NCBI GenBank assembly: GCA_023381895.1
Contig: JAMCTA010000048.1
Location: forward strand, 1-47,452
Direction of reading: 5' to 3'
Length of the DNA stretch: 47,452 nt
From: Chloroflexota bacterium
GTDB taxonomy: Bacteria; Chloroflexota; UBA4733
The position numbers and the translations under genes were made by a program. Below, piece after piece: positions 34,584-43,595 of the stretch. Positions within the stretch are counted from its first letter, which is position 1, and each line of letters starts with the position of its first letter. The notes below the pieces were generated by a model. It was not told the DNA's origin. It made no database searches and worked only from the letters and a program-made list of their open reading frames with translations.

Positions 34584-35684
34584 TTGCGAGTGCTTTTCCC
34601 CACAGACTCTCGCACCGTACACGGCATCGAGACCTCATTGCTCGATCTCATAGCAGAACTCAAGCGCAACGACATCGAAGCAATTGCCCTTGTCAGCGAT
34701 ACCGGAGCATTTGCGCAGAGGCTGCGCGCCCTGGGAGTTTCCACGATCTACCAGCCCAGCTACGTCGGGGCGCAGGCCGTCGAAGGGCTGTACAAGGCCG
34801 TACGAACGCAGCGAATCGATGTGGTGCATCTCTTCTATTCATCCGCCCTCGTTACGGCCTCGCTGGCGGCGAGAGCGGCGCACCGTCCACTGATCTACCA
34901 CTTCGGAAACTTTCCGCCGCCACTCCGACGCACCTGGGTGCCGCGGTTACTGCGCTTCCGCGAGTTTCGCCTCGGCATGGTCGCTGCGACGCGTGCTGTG
35001 GCAGTGAGTAAGGCCGTCCGCGACGCCTGGCTCCGCGAAAGAATTGGGCGCCGTAAGCGTTTCTCCGTTATCCCCAGCGGCCTGGATACCGATCGGTTTT
35101 TGCCAAGCGCACGGGTTCTGGGAACGCGGAGCGCACTGGGCATACCAGCGGATGCCGAAGTTATCGGCTTTGCTGGTCAACTTGTGGACTACAAGGGCAT
35201 GCAGGAGTTTTTCCAGGCTGGCGCGCGGCTGGTGCGCACGCGACCTAACCTTTACCTGCTGGTCGTTGGAGGACTCGGGGCGAGTGATTACTACGAAGCG
35301 GAGTTGCTGGGAGCGGCGCGCCGGCTCAACATCGAGAAGCGAGTCATACTTACCGGCTACCAAAGTGACATGCCGCGCTACTTGGTGGAGATGGACATCC
35401 TATTGGTGCCATCGTGGCATGAAGCTTTCGGTATGGTAGTAGTCGAGGGCATGGCGACCGGGGTGCCGGTTATCGGGAGCACAACAGGCAGTATTCCCGA
35501 GATCATCCGTGATGGCGTGGATGGTCTGCTGGTGCGGCCCCGCGATGTGGCCGCGTTGGCGGCCGCGGCCGGTGACCTACTCGATAACCCAGAGAGGCGC
35601 GCCAGACTCAGTCGCGCAGGCGCTGCCCAGGCTCGTGAGGTATTCACCGTCGAGGTAACAGCCGCGCGTCGTCGCGTTGTATGA
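34584..35684 (+). CDS. GT4-family glycosyltransferase with shifted 3' end
   Basis: A 366-residue GT-B enzyme. It has an acceptor-side start RVLFPTDSRTVHGIETSLLD, then FSVIPSGLDTDRFLPS, VIGFAGQLVDYKGMQEFF and EAFGMVVVEGMATGVPVIGS (EX7E). The TTG start follows AGGGAG by 11 bases. At the end the written frame stops after ARRRVV. One base earlier in phase, the same DNA reads RVVALYEDVLVSQRQGIK and stops at 35719-35721, one base before the next start. That ending fits the family (LYEDVL), so a one-base change near 35660-35675 has clipped the last helix. Activity may survive, as the catalytic part is whole. Confidence 0.85.
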   Translation: MRVLFPTDSRTVHGIETSLLDLIAELKRNDIEAIALVSDTGAFAQRLRALGVSTIYQPSYVGAQAVEGLYKAVRTQRIDVVHLFYSSALVTASLAARAAHRPLIYHFGNFPPPLRRTWVPRLLRFREFRLGMVAATRAVAVSKAVRDAWLRERIGRRKRFSVIPSGLDTDRFLPSARVLGTRSALGIPADAEVIGFAGQLVDYKGMQEFFQAGARLVRTRPNLYLLVVGGLGASDYYEAELLGAARRLNIEKRVILTGYQSDMPRYLVEMDILLVPSWHEAFGMVVVEGMATGVPVIGSTTGSIPEIIRDGVDGLLVRPRDVAALAAAAGDLLDNPERRARLSRAGAAQAREVFTVEVTAARRRVV

Positions 35685-35722
35685 GGATGTTCTCGTGAGT
35701 CAAAGACAGGGGATCAAATAAA

Positions 35723-36514
35723 GTGCGGGATGCCAGACTAATTGTGCCGGAGAACGCCATGGAGTCCTACGTTCACCGTCACGACTTGCGCGAGTCGTAT
35801 CCCAGTAGTCCATTTAGCTTGACTCACCGGAGATACATTCAGCGTACCTCCTGGATTATGGGTACCATTAGGCGTCATGTCCCGCTTGCCTCAACCGTTC
35901 TCGAGATAGGATCCGCGCAGGGTAACATGAGCCTGATGCTAGCGGAAGAGGGATATAGAACAGTAGCAGCTGACATCGAATTAGACTTCCTGAACTATTC
36001 GCGCAAGAAATACGAGCATGGCTGTATTGAGTGGCTGCACGGCGATGTGTTTAGGTTACCGGCTGAGAGGGCTTTCGATGCCGTGATATTGGCAGAGATT
36101 ATCGAGCACGTCGCGCATCCTGAGGACCTCATAGCAAAGGCGCTTCAATGGGTTCGGCCCGACGGTCTCCTAGTTATTACAACACCGAACCATCACATGC
36201 GGGATCGAACCCCGTCCTTTGCAGAAGCGAGGAGGGACGTGGCTTCATTGGAACGGTCCCAGTTCGGCCCCGGAGGGGAGAGTCACCTGTTCACGCTGGC
36301 TATGCAAGAGCTATTGGATCTCATGCCCAGGAAGATACACGTCCTCGACAGCAGGCACATTGGATCCATCCTGGATAATGACCGTCTTCAGCCGCTATGG
36401 AACACGCTGTTTCCGCGTTCCGTACTGCGGGTTATGAGCGCAGCACTTCCACGCGTTCCGATGGTTCGCTCCCGCGTCTCTCTTCATCTAGCGGTGGCCG
36501 CTCGGAACGGATAG
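35723..36514 (+). CDS. Class I SAM-dependent methyltransferase
   Basis: A 263-residue enzyme. Motif I is VLEIGSAQGNMSLMLAEEG, TVAADIELDFL carries the acidic residue, and FDAVILAEIIEHVAHPEDLI is the post-motif, followed by LVITTPNHHMRD. GTG at 35723 has GGGG about ten bases upstream. It is the intact counterpart of the decayed copy at 28602-28898. The DNA around GGTAACATGAGC in motif I is nearly identical in both, so the duplication is fairly recent. It converges with the glycosyltransferase ending at 36529. Substrate unknown. Confidence 0.87.
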   Translation: MRDARLIVPENAMESYVHRHDLRESYPSSPFSLTHRRYIQRTSWIMGTIRRHVPLASTVLEIGSAQGNMSLMLAEEGYRTVAADIELDFLNYSRKKYEHGCIEWLHGDVFRLPAERAFDAVILAEIIEHVAHPEDLIAKALQWVRPDGLLVITTPNHHMRDRTPSFAEARRDVASLERSQFGPGGESHLFTLAMQELLDLMPRKIHVLDSRHIGSILDNDRLQPLWNTLFPRSVLRVMSAALPRVPMVRSRVSLHLAVAARNG

Positions 36515-36528
36515 CCAGTCGCGAGTCG

Positions 36529-37719
36529 TTACATCTTCCGCGGTATCGTGGGATCCGCACGGTCGCTTATGAACTCCCTGTACACATCCGTAATCTCCGG
36601 TGCAGTGTAGGCGCGCTGTTTGATGGCTTGTTGCGCCGCTACCCCCAGGCGTAGGGCATAAGCGTCATCGCCTAGGAGGCGATCAAGAGCCGTCGCCAGG
36701 GCAGCAGCGTCGCGAATAGGCACGACAAGGCCGGACTCCTGGTCACACACCAGATCGCGCGCGCCCACATTTTCGCTCACGACGACAGGAACGCCGTAAC
36801 TCATCGCTTCGGCCACTACCAAGCCGAAGCCGTCTTCAACAGACGGCAGGACGAAGACGCTTGCCGACTCGTACAGGCGCGACGGATCTTGAATAAATCC
36901 CGTGAGCCGCACTGCCTTGGATGGCGGATGATTACGAAGATACGGTCTGATATCGTCTCCTAGCTCACCGCACAGCCAGAGTTCGGCATTAGGGTGGCGC
37001 AGCAAATCCCACGCCTGCAGTAGGTAATGGACGCCCTTACGAAGGCAGATCTGGCCGACGAAGAGCACGCGGTGTGGCCTCATAGGACCCTGCCGATCAG
37101 TTGGCCGTAGGCGGAAGCTGTACCGTGGGGGATGAAGTACCACCTTTTCCCGCTGAATCCCCCGAGTTATAAAAGAATCGCGAGCGGCGATAGACCAAAC
37201 CAGAATAAGGTCAGCTTCGGCATATTCTACCTCGTGCCTTTTCAGTCCCCAGGGATGATGAATCGGCCGCCGTGTATAGGCAAACTCGCGGCGCTCCCGG
37301 TTCAACAGGACATCCTGTTCTCCCGCATGCATGGTAGCGATCTCTAGGATGGTATACCCTCCTGTTCGCTTGGCCCGCCGTTGGGACAAAAGGCAGCCGC
37401 GTGCCCAACCGTGGAACACGTCGCTCGATGACATCATCCTCGCGGTCAGAAGGTCGTGGAGCGTATCCCGCACCAAACCACCCCAATCCTGTTTGAAGTT
37501 CGGCAAACGGTAAACGAGGGGGGCAATGCCTGGCAGGGTCGAACGTTGCCGATGCGCGCCGGTTACCGGCCGGGCAAAGGAAGGAGCAAAGACGTCGGTA
37601 TGCCAGCCGGCACTGACGAGCGCGCTCGCGTCATTATAGGCCGCCGCGGACATACTCTTGCCACCGAGCTTGCTCAGAAAAGAGTACGTGAGTGTGCGCC
37701 TTTCACCAATTACCGTCAC
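36529..37719 (-). CDS. GT4-family glycosyltransferase
   Basis: A 396-residue GT-B enzyme. It begins with a Gly/Ser-rich acceptor loop near LGGKSMSAAAYNDASALV and has HRVLFVGQICLRKGVHYLL in the donor domain. The strongest mark is EDGFGLVVAEAMSYGVPVVV, the EX7E donor-binding motif. It begins four bases inside the upstream gene's end (37716-37719), consistent with coupled translation. It is last in a minus-strand run of six genes, five glycosyltransferases and an acyltransferase (43.0 down to 36.5 kb). Donor unknown. Confidence 0.87.
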   Translation of the reverse strand: MTVIGERRTLTYSFLSKLGGKSMSAAAYNDASALVSAGWHTDVFAPSFARPVTGAHRQRSTLPGIAPLVYRLPNFKQDWGGLVRDTLHDLLTARMMSSSDVFHGWARGCLLSQRRAKRTGGYTILEIATMHAGEQDVLLNRERREFAYTRRPIHHPWGLKRHEVEYAEADLILVWSIAARDSFITRGIQREKVVLHPPRYSFRLRPTDRQGPMRPHRVLFVGQICLRKGVHYLLQAWDLLRHPNAELWLCGELGDDIRPYLRNHPPSKAVRLTGFIQDPSRLYESASVFVLPSVEDGFGLVVAEAMSYGVPVVVSENVGARDLVCDQESGLVVPIRDAAALATALDRLLGDDAYALRLGVAAQQAIKQRAYTAPEITDVYREFISDRADPTIPRKM

Positions 37720-38918
37720 GCTGCCCCCCTCATGGCGCGTCTTCGGATGGGCACCAAGGCGTATAACTCAGCCAGTTTGTTCGCGAAAGTCTCCAGGCTG
37801 AAACGACGTGCCACCTCCTGCTGCGCAGCGAGCGCGACCTGGTGGACTCGTGCTGGCTCCTGGATGCAGCGCAGTACAACTGCTGCGATGGCATCGGCCG
37901 TATGAGGCTGCACGAGGAAGCCTGTTTCTCCGTGCCGGATGATCTCGCTTGGCCCCCCGACGCTGGTCGCGATGACTACCTTAGCAGCGGCCATCGCCTC
38001 AATGACCACGAGACCAAACGGTTCTTGCCAGGAAGGCACGAGCACGTAGTCCGCTGTGTGCAATAGAGAAGGTACATCGGTCCGTTCGCCCAGCCAGTGA
38101 ACACTTTTCGCTAGGCCCCTCACCGCAACCTGCCGGTGCAGTTCCGCCAAATAGGAAGCGTTGTCGTAGCGCGCGCCAGTATGCGTGAATTTGAGCCCGC
38201 CGACGACCACGAGGTGCGCATTGTGCCCGGCTGCCCGTACCGTAGCCAGTGCCCGAATCGCGTCGGCATGACCTTTCCAGGGGGTAAGTTGCCCAAGGAT
38301 CATCAGGACTGGCCCGCCGGTGTCACCCATGCCGAGGTCGCGTCGCTGCTCTTGCAACACCGCGTTCGATGGCCGTTGGTAGTGAGCGACGTCAATGCCA
38401 TCGTAAATTACCGCAGAACGCCCCTTCGGAATCGGGAGTCGGCGCTCCACGTACTCGGAAATAGCAATCACTCGCGTTGCCTGTGCAAGCAGCAGCCGCG
38501 ATGCCGATAGTGCTGCTCCGCTCTTGGGCAGGATGTCCCTCAGATGTACGATTAGGGGCGTGCGTGTCATTTTCGCCGCGAGGAGGCACGCCATGCCCGC
38601 CCGGAGCGAGTTAGCGTGGATGAGGTCGGGCTGCACACGGCGCGTAATACCTGCTAGCTGAAGATTCGCGCGGAGTAGAGCTCCCAGGGCCGCCGCCGGG
38701 CGAGTGCGACTCCCGATGTCGAGTGCCGGACCAGCCACGAGACGGACGCCCGTCGCCGCCCTGGCGAGATGATCAGCGAGTACGCTCGTGGCCGAAGTGG
38801 CAACGGTTATGGCGACACCGCGCTGCGGCAGCACGCCGAGCATGCGCTCAAGGCTCACCTCCGCCCCGCTGAAGCCCCGGCTGTGACTATAGAAGAGGAC
38901 GTGCGGCATTGTCAGCAT
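37716..38918 (-). CDS. GT4-family glycosyltransferase
   Basis: A GT-B enzyme of about 400 residues. The acceptor loop is HSRGFSGAEVSLERMLGVL. VLMILGQLTPWKGHADAIRA opens the donor domain and EPFGLVVIEAMAAAKVVIAT is the EX7E motif. The start is either ATG 38918 (MLTMPHVLF) or ATG 38909; no good ribosome binding site precedes either. It overlaps the upstream acyltransferase gene by up to 32 bases, suggesting coupling. The longer frame from 38978 lies inside that gene. Donor unknown. Confidence 0.86.
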   Translation of the reverse strand: MLTMPHVLFYSHSRGFSGAEVSLERMLGVLPQRGVAITVATSATSVLADHLARAATGVRLVAGPALDIGSRTRPAAALGALLRANLQLAGITRRVQPDLIHANSLRAGMACLLAAKMTRTPLIVHLRDILPKSGAALSASRLLLAQATRVIAISEYVERRLPIPKGRSAVIYDGIDVAHYQRPSNAVLQEQRRDLGMGDTGGPVLMILGQLTPWKGHADAIRALATVRAAGHNAHLVVVGGLKFTHTGARYDNASYLAELHRQVAVRGLAKSVHWLGERTDVPSLLHTADYVLVPSWQEPFGLVVIEAMAAAKVVIATSVGGPSEIIRHGETGFLVQPHTADAIAAVVLRCIQEPARVHQVALAAQQEVARRFSLETFANKLAELYALVPIRRRAMRGAA

Positions 38919-39480
38919 GAGCAGGATGAGGCACCACTTGCCGCCGCACGTGCGCTGGTGACCCCGCCGCGACGACACCTGGGGGTACGTCCGATGTCAC
39001 CACCGAGTTAGCCCCAATCACGCTACGGTTGCCGATTTGCACGCCTTTCAAGATTGTTACTTTTGCACCGATCAAGACGTCTGCCCCGATGCGGACGGGA
39101 CTGACGGTGAATCCCTGGTCACGAATCGGGAGGTCCGGGTCGTCGAAGCGGTGGTCATTGTCATAAATTGTCACGTACGGTCCGAGGAGCGCGTTGTCCC
39201 CGATATCAATTTCCTGTTGGACGGACAGGTGAACGCCGCGGTTGAGGAAAACGCGAGATCCAATACGGAGCTTCCCACCACAGTAGGCATCAAAGTCGCG
39301 GCCGACATACGTGCCGCGCCCGATCTCGAGCTGTCCTGACCGCCCAAAGACGATGTGCGCTCCTGATCCCAAATGCACGAGGTCGCCGGCGACCCGTCCC
39401 GGATACCTGAGGCGAAGCGCCAAGAACCGCAGCAGGCCCCTCAAATTGTCGGAAGATAGCCGGTATTCTCTATACTTCAA
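38887..39480 (-). CDS. Left-handed beta-helix O-acetyltransferase-like protein
   Basis: A 197-residue hexapeptide-repeat acyltransferase of the CysE/LacA/WbbJ group. Repeats include LEIGRGTYVGRDF, LRIGSRVFLNRGVHLSV, IDIGDNALLGPYVTIYDND and VRIGADVLIGAKVTILKGV. YDNDHRFDDP is the loop that typically holds the catalytic histidine. NSVVTSDVPPGVVAAGSPA ends the helix. It probably acetylates a hydroxyl on the glycan. A TTG at 39480 follows AGGAGG by 11 bases and is the best start; longer frames begin inside the preceding gene. Confidence 0.83.
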   Translation of the reverse strand: MKYREYRLSSDNLRGLLRFLALRLRYPGRVAGDLVHLGSGAHIVFGRSGQLEIGRGTYVGRDFDAYCGGKLRIGSRVFLNRGVHLSVQQEIDIGDNALLGPYVTIYDNDHRFDDPDLPIRDQGFTVSPVRIGADVLIGAKVTILKGVQIGNRSVIGANSVVTSDVPPGVVAAGSPAHVRRQVVPHPAHADNAARPLL

Positions 39481-39497
39481 CTGGCGACAATCCTCCT

Positions 39498-40613
39498 TTA
39501 TGGCGTGGTGATGCCGACGATTGATCGATAGAACTCCGCGCGCCGGTGCGCCAGGTAGCGGGTATCGTAACACGTTATCGTGCGCCGCCTGGCAGCGGCT
39601 CCCATGCTCTGGCGAAGCGTGTCGTCTCGCAGAACACTGGTGAGTTGAGACGCGAGTTGTACAGCGTCCCCTTCGCGGTGGATGAGCCCCGCGTCACCGA
39701 TCACTGCTGGAATCTCGCCACTGTCCGATCCGAGAACCGGCATGCCCGTTGCCATCGCCTCCACCAGGACTCGTCCGAATTGCTCCTTCCAGGTTGGAGT
39801 CGTCCTCGATGGCAATACGAGGACATCAACGCCATTCATAAAGGCGGCCATTTTGCTTGACGGCTGCTGCCCGAGAAAATGCACGCGCTCCTCAGCGTGA
39901 AGTTTTTCGACGGCCTGTTGGATCTCTGCCTTTAGGTATCCCTCGCCGACGAGGTAGAGGTGGGGCCCGGGAGGCAGGCGCGAGAACGCGTCAACTAGCA
40001 CGTCAACGCCCTTGGACCGGACCAACCGGCCGGCAAAGCCCACCTTGAGCTGTTTGTACGGAAGTGCTGTTTGCCGACGTGGACCTGGTGTAAATAGTGC
40101 CGTATCTACCCCAAGATCCTGAGTTGTCACTATCCTCTCTTGGAAACCCTTCCGCCGGAGAACGGAGACTGCACTCTCGCTATGTGCAATAGCGCCGGTA
40201 GAGTGCCCTAGCACAAAGCGTTCGATAGCGGAGAACGGGGGTGGATAGTCCCGGTAGATGTTCTGATAAGTGCTGAAAATAGAGGGGATCCCGTACAGCA
40301 TGCTACCAACAGAAGAGAGAAGCGAGTGAACGGTGTAGAATTCATCGAAGTGTAAGATGTCCGGTCGCAAGCGTCTCAGGGCAGGATAACAACTTGGCAT
40401 GGACCACAGGGCATGCTTTCCGAGAAACAGCGACGGCAGCAACTGGATATTGAAGTTCTGGTTACCCGGAATGAGAGACTCAAACGGCATGTTCGGCCAG
40501 CCGGCCGGACTTAGCAAGGTGATCTGAATGTCTGGCTCCGAGGCGACATACGATAGCTGGTCTTGAAACGTGCGCAGCGTATAGCTCTTTGAAGCAACGA
40601 CAACGTGGATCAG
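39498..40613 (-). CDS. GT4-family glycosyltransferase, apparent CTG start
   Basis: A GT-B enzyme of about 371 residues. IHVVVASKSYTLRTFQDQL begins the acceptor domain. LKVGFAGRLVRSKGVDVLVD and TWKEQFGRVLVEAMATGMPV (EX7E) define the donor domain. The best start is a CTG at 40613. AGGGGG lies eight bases before it, and it overlaps the preceding TGA as CTGA, exactly where an ATGA coupling would be. In-frame ATGs lie inside the previous gene, or well downstream. A rare CTG start or a mutated ATG is inferred. Confidence 0.82.
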   Translation of the reverse strand: MIHVVVASKSYTLRTFQDQLSYVASEPDIQITLLSPAGWPNMPFESLIPGNQNFNIQLLPSLFLGKHALWSMPSCYPALRRLRPDILHFDEFYTVHSLLSSVGSMLYGIPSIFSTYQNIYRDYPPPFSAIERFVLGHSTGAIAHSESAVSVLRRKGFQERIVTTQDLGVDTALFTPGPRRQTALPYKQLKVGFAGRLVRSKGVDVLVDAFSRLPPGPHLYLVGEGYLKAEIQQAVEKLHAEERVHFLGQQPSSKMAAFMNGVDVLVLPSRTTPTWKEQFGRVLVEAMATGMPVLGSDSGEIPAVIGDAGLIHREGDAVQLASQLTSVLRDDTLRQSMGAAARRRTITCYDTRYLAHRRAEFYRSIVGITTP

Positions 40614-41812
40614 CGAAGTGTCCCCCTTGCCATGCCATGACTGTTGCTGCTGACCACTTTCAGATCCCCCAAAATCTCCGTCGCCTGACGACGCCAATCG
40701 TAGCACTCGGCCCGCTCAACGCCCCTTTGCGCCAACGACCGCCGAAGCTCCTGGTCCCCGAGCAGCGAGACGATCGCCTGCGCGGTTGCCCCGATGTCGG
40801 CCGGAGTCGTGATGCCCGAGCCAAGGTCGGCGCATAGGTCCTCGACGCCACGCGTCGTCCATGATACCCATGGTATCCCCATGGCTGCGTAGTCGAGAAC
40901 CTTGGTCAGCATTTGGAACTCAGCATAGTTGCTCCCAGTGTCGAAGGTACCCATGCCCAGGTGGCCCTCCCGTAGCCGGGTCACCATTTCCGGCACCGAG
41001 AGAGCCCCGGTGACTTCCACGCCGCCAGACACCCCCAGACGCCTCGCATCTGCAAGGAGTTCCGCCTTACCGTGCCCATCACCGATGACCAGGAGACGGC
41101 AATCGGGTAGCTGCTCCCGTACCTTCGCGTAAGTAGCGACGATTGCTGAAAGCCCTCGATGCGGGTTCAATGCGCCGACGTAGCACAGTGTCGGGGGATG
41201 ATCCGCCTGCGTAAGTGCTTGGCCGAGCGGGCGGTAGCGATCAAGGTCGAGCCCATTCGGCGTAATGAGCAAGCGCTCGCAGGGGACACCGTACCGGCGC
41301 GCTATATAATTCTTCGAGCTCGCATTAGGTACGTGCAGGCGATCGGCAAGCCGCAATAGCAGACGGTTGTTGAGCAACTCGAAGAATAAGTCCTTCCTCC
41401 CAACCGGCCGGTAAATATCGTGAACGCGGAGAACGAGGGGAATAGAGAGTGGCCGTGTTGCCGCCAACGCCGCCCATCCCAGGCTGTGCCACGGCAGGTA
41501 GTGAACAAAGCAGACATCGGGACGGTCTGTCGCGAACAAATGGCGGAGGATGCGGTAGAAGGTTAAAGCGGAAAAGACCCACACTCCCTTTGCGCCGACG
41601 TATAGCAGGGGAACCCGTCGAACTTGGTATTCGCCATCCTCGGCATGCCCATCGCCGGGCAGGCGCATCCAGTTGAGCCGCGGGTGCTCCTTGGGTACGA
41701 CGAGTGTCACCCGGTGTCCTGCATCAGTCCAGCATCGGCTTAGGGCGCGGATCTGGTTCGTTGCCCCGCCAACGTAAGGGGAGAAGGTTGCGGCAACCTG
41801 CACGATGTGCAT
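40610..41812 (-). CDS. GT4-family glycosyltransferase
   Basis: A 400-residue GT-B enzyme. It starts HIVQVAATFSPYVGGATNQI, the acceptor-side glycine loop. PTLCYVGALNPHRGLSAIVA opens the donor domain; FQMLTKVLDYAAMGIPWVSW stands where EX7E usually is, with the shorter K-x-lDYaA-G-P form of some family members. ATG 41812 lies one base after the previous stop, with AAGGTG upstream. It sits in the middle of the minus-strand glycosyltransferase run. Donor unknown. Confidence 0.86.
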   Translation of the reverse strand: MHIVQVAATFSPYVGGATNQIRALSRCWTDAGHRVTLVVPKEHPRLNWMRLPGDGHAEDGEYQVRRVPLLYVGAKGVWVFSALTFYRILRHLFATDRPDVCFVHYLPWHSLGWAALAATRPLSIPLVLRVHDIYRPVGRKDLFFELLNNRLLLRLADRLHVPNASSKNYIARRYGVPCERLLITPNGLDLDRYRPLGQALTQADHPPTLCYVGALNPHRGLSAIVATYAKVREQLPDCRLLVIGDGHGKAELLADARRLGVSGGVEVTGALSVPEMVTRLREGHLGMGTFDTGSNYAEFQMLTKVLDYAAMGIPWVSWTTRGVEDLCADLGSGITTPADIGATAQAIVSLLGDQELRRSLAQRGVERAECYDWRRQATEILGDLKVVSSNSHGMARGTLR

Positions 41813-41813
41813 G

Positions 41814-43043
41814 CTACCAACACCTTGCCGAGCGGGCCAGCACGTCCTCAAACGACTGAGCAGCCGTTTCTGGTGCTAGCTCCTGCTCCGCTCGGTTCCG
41901 GCCGGCCCTGCCCATCCGGGCACGCGCGCCACTGTCCCTAAGGAGGTACGTGATTGCCTGACTAACTTCCGCCGGTGATTCCGGGTCCACCAGCAGGCCC
42001 GTCACACCGTCAATCACCGCGTCACTGACCCCACCGGATCGCCCACCGATCACCGGAATGCCACAAGCGCCAGCTTCGACGTACACGATACCGAAGCCCT
42101 CCACGTCGCCATACTCCTCTGATTCACGACTGGGCAGTACGAAAACGTCCGCCGACCGATACAGGTCGGGCAATTCGTTGTCGGGGATCGCGCCGAGAAA
42201 GCGGACCTGCGCCTGGACACCAAGGCTGGAGACCAACTCCTCAAGGCGCGGCGTGTCGGGTCCACTGCCAGCGATAAGGTAAAGAATGTCAGGAAACTGG
42301 GTTCTGATCGAGGGAAGCGCCCGGATGACGACATCATGTCCCTTGTAGTATCGAATTCGCGATACGCTGAGCAAGGTGGGACGGTTCAGAAGTGCGAGGC
42401 GCGCGCGCGCGGCAGCCTTAGCGCCCAGACTGAACTGCGATACGTCCACCGGGGGAAGGATCTTGGCGATGCGTCGAGGACGTACGCCCGCTTCCAGTGC
42501 GAGTCGGCGAGAATAGTCACTAATGACCACAACGAATGCCGCTCGGCGCAAGATTGCATTGTGCAGCATTCCGCGCCAGGAACGTTGCGCCCGCACAGTT
42601 TCGGTCCCGAGAATCCACGCAACGTATGGGCACCGGAAGATACGGGAGACAACCCAGCCAGAAAACAAGAGGAGGCCCGAGTGCCCCAAGACCACAACGT
42701 CGGGAGGGCGGCGCAGCCCGGTGACAATACTCGACCTTATCATAGGCCACATTAGCCTTCGGTCATCCTTGCCCGGGACCGTGTGAATGCGCCCACGAGG
42801 TGCAACCCGATGAATTCGGAACGTCTGAGCATCATCGAAATCCAAATCTGCGTGGACGTGAGGGGTGATAACAGTGATGTCGACGGTTCGCAATCTTGCG
42901 AGGAGGCCGCCGAGCAGCCGCTCAATGCCGCCCACTAGAGGCGGGAAAACAACGCTCAGCAAAAGAACGCGGAGACGCCGCCGTGTGCCTTCCTCGGTGC
43001 AGCCTGACGGAGATTCTGCGGGCGAGGCACGACGAGCGTTCAA
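41814..43043 (-). CDS. GT4-family glycosyltransferase
   Basis: A GT-B enzyme of about 409 residues. RVLLLSVVFPPLVGGIERLL is the acceptor loop. PTLLSVSRIRYYKGHDVVIR starts the donor domain, and EGFGIVYVEAGACGIPVIGG is the EX7E motif. The frame is open back to 43379, but that first stretch of about 110 residues has no family signal and is probably untranslated. A TTG at 43043 with GAGGGG immediately upstream is my choice, with modest confidence. It is the first gene of the minus-strand run of six. Confidence 0.83.
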   Translation of the reverse strand: MNARRASPAESPSGCTEEGTRRRLRVLLLSVVFPPLVGGIERLLGGLLARLRTVDITVITPHVHADLDFDDAQTFRIHRVAPRGRIHTVPGKDDRRLMWPMIRSSIVTGLRRPPDVVVLGHSGLLLFSGWVVSRIFRCPYVAWILGTETVRAQRSWRGMLHNAILRRAAFVVVISDYSRRLALEAGVRPRRIAKILPPVDVSQFSLGAKAAARARLALLNRPTLLSVSRIRYYKGHDVVIRALPSIRTQFPDILYLIAGSGPDTPRLEELVSSLGVQAQVRFLGAIPDNELPDLYRSADVFVLPSRESEEYGDVEGFGIVYVEAGACGIPVIGGRSGGVSDAVIDGVTGLLVDPESPAEVSQAITYLLRDSGARARMGRAGRNRAEQELAPETAAQSFEDVLARSARCW

Positions 43044-43595
43044 CCCCTCGGCTCCGCATTCCTTAGTCGCTGCGTTTCCGATTCGCACTAAATGCAACAC
43101 CTCTTCTATCCGTGTAGGGTAACAGCCGAGAAGACGACAGAAAGCAGACATGGCCACTTGGGGGATAACGCCGACTTCTACGCAAAACCGAGCTACCGCC
43201 CAGTAACATCCACGGGTAACCGCATTTTCATCCCCGAACACCGGCAACGGCCAGGCGCCATTCAAGGTAGAATTATACTGTGACAGCTTGGGGCGATGCT
43301 GGCCCAGCCAACGGCAGTTCAGCCGCCATCGACGGCGCAAGGGCACGCCAAGGGCACGCCATTGTACTTCGGTGGGCATCGGCCGATCGGCTGGAGATCA
43401 TGCAAGTGCTGAGCGCTCAACAGTACTATCGTTCCGAAGCCAGTAGGTTTCTTACCGAGAACCGATGTTCCGCTCATTGTAAAATGGCAGGTAGAATCGC
43501 AGACTAAATAATGTCGAGTCCTGACTTCCAAACAGGACGAAGGCATGGTGAAGCGACTTGGATGCAACCGCGGTTGGGAAAGGACTCGGGAAATT
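43044..43595. other. Divergent intergenic region
   Basis: About 550 bases between the minus-strand glycosyltransferase run and the plus-strand epimerase gene. Promoters for both must lie here, but none could be assigned with confidence. An 11-base tandem duplication, AAGGGCACGCC twice, occupies 43339-43360. Open frames on both strands look spurious. Confidence 0.45.

Noticed and set aside
43339..43360. Tandem AAGGGCACGCC duplication considered as a CRISPR or VNTR
   Set aside because: Only two adjacent units without spacers; too small for either.
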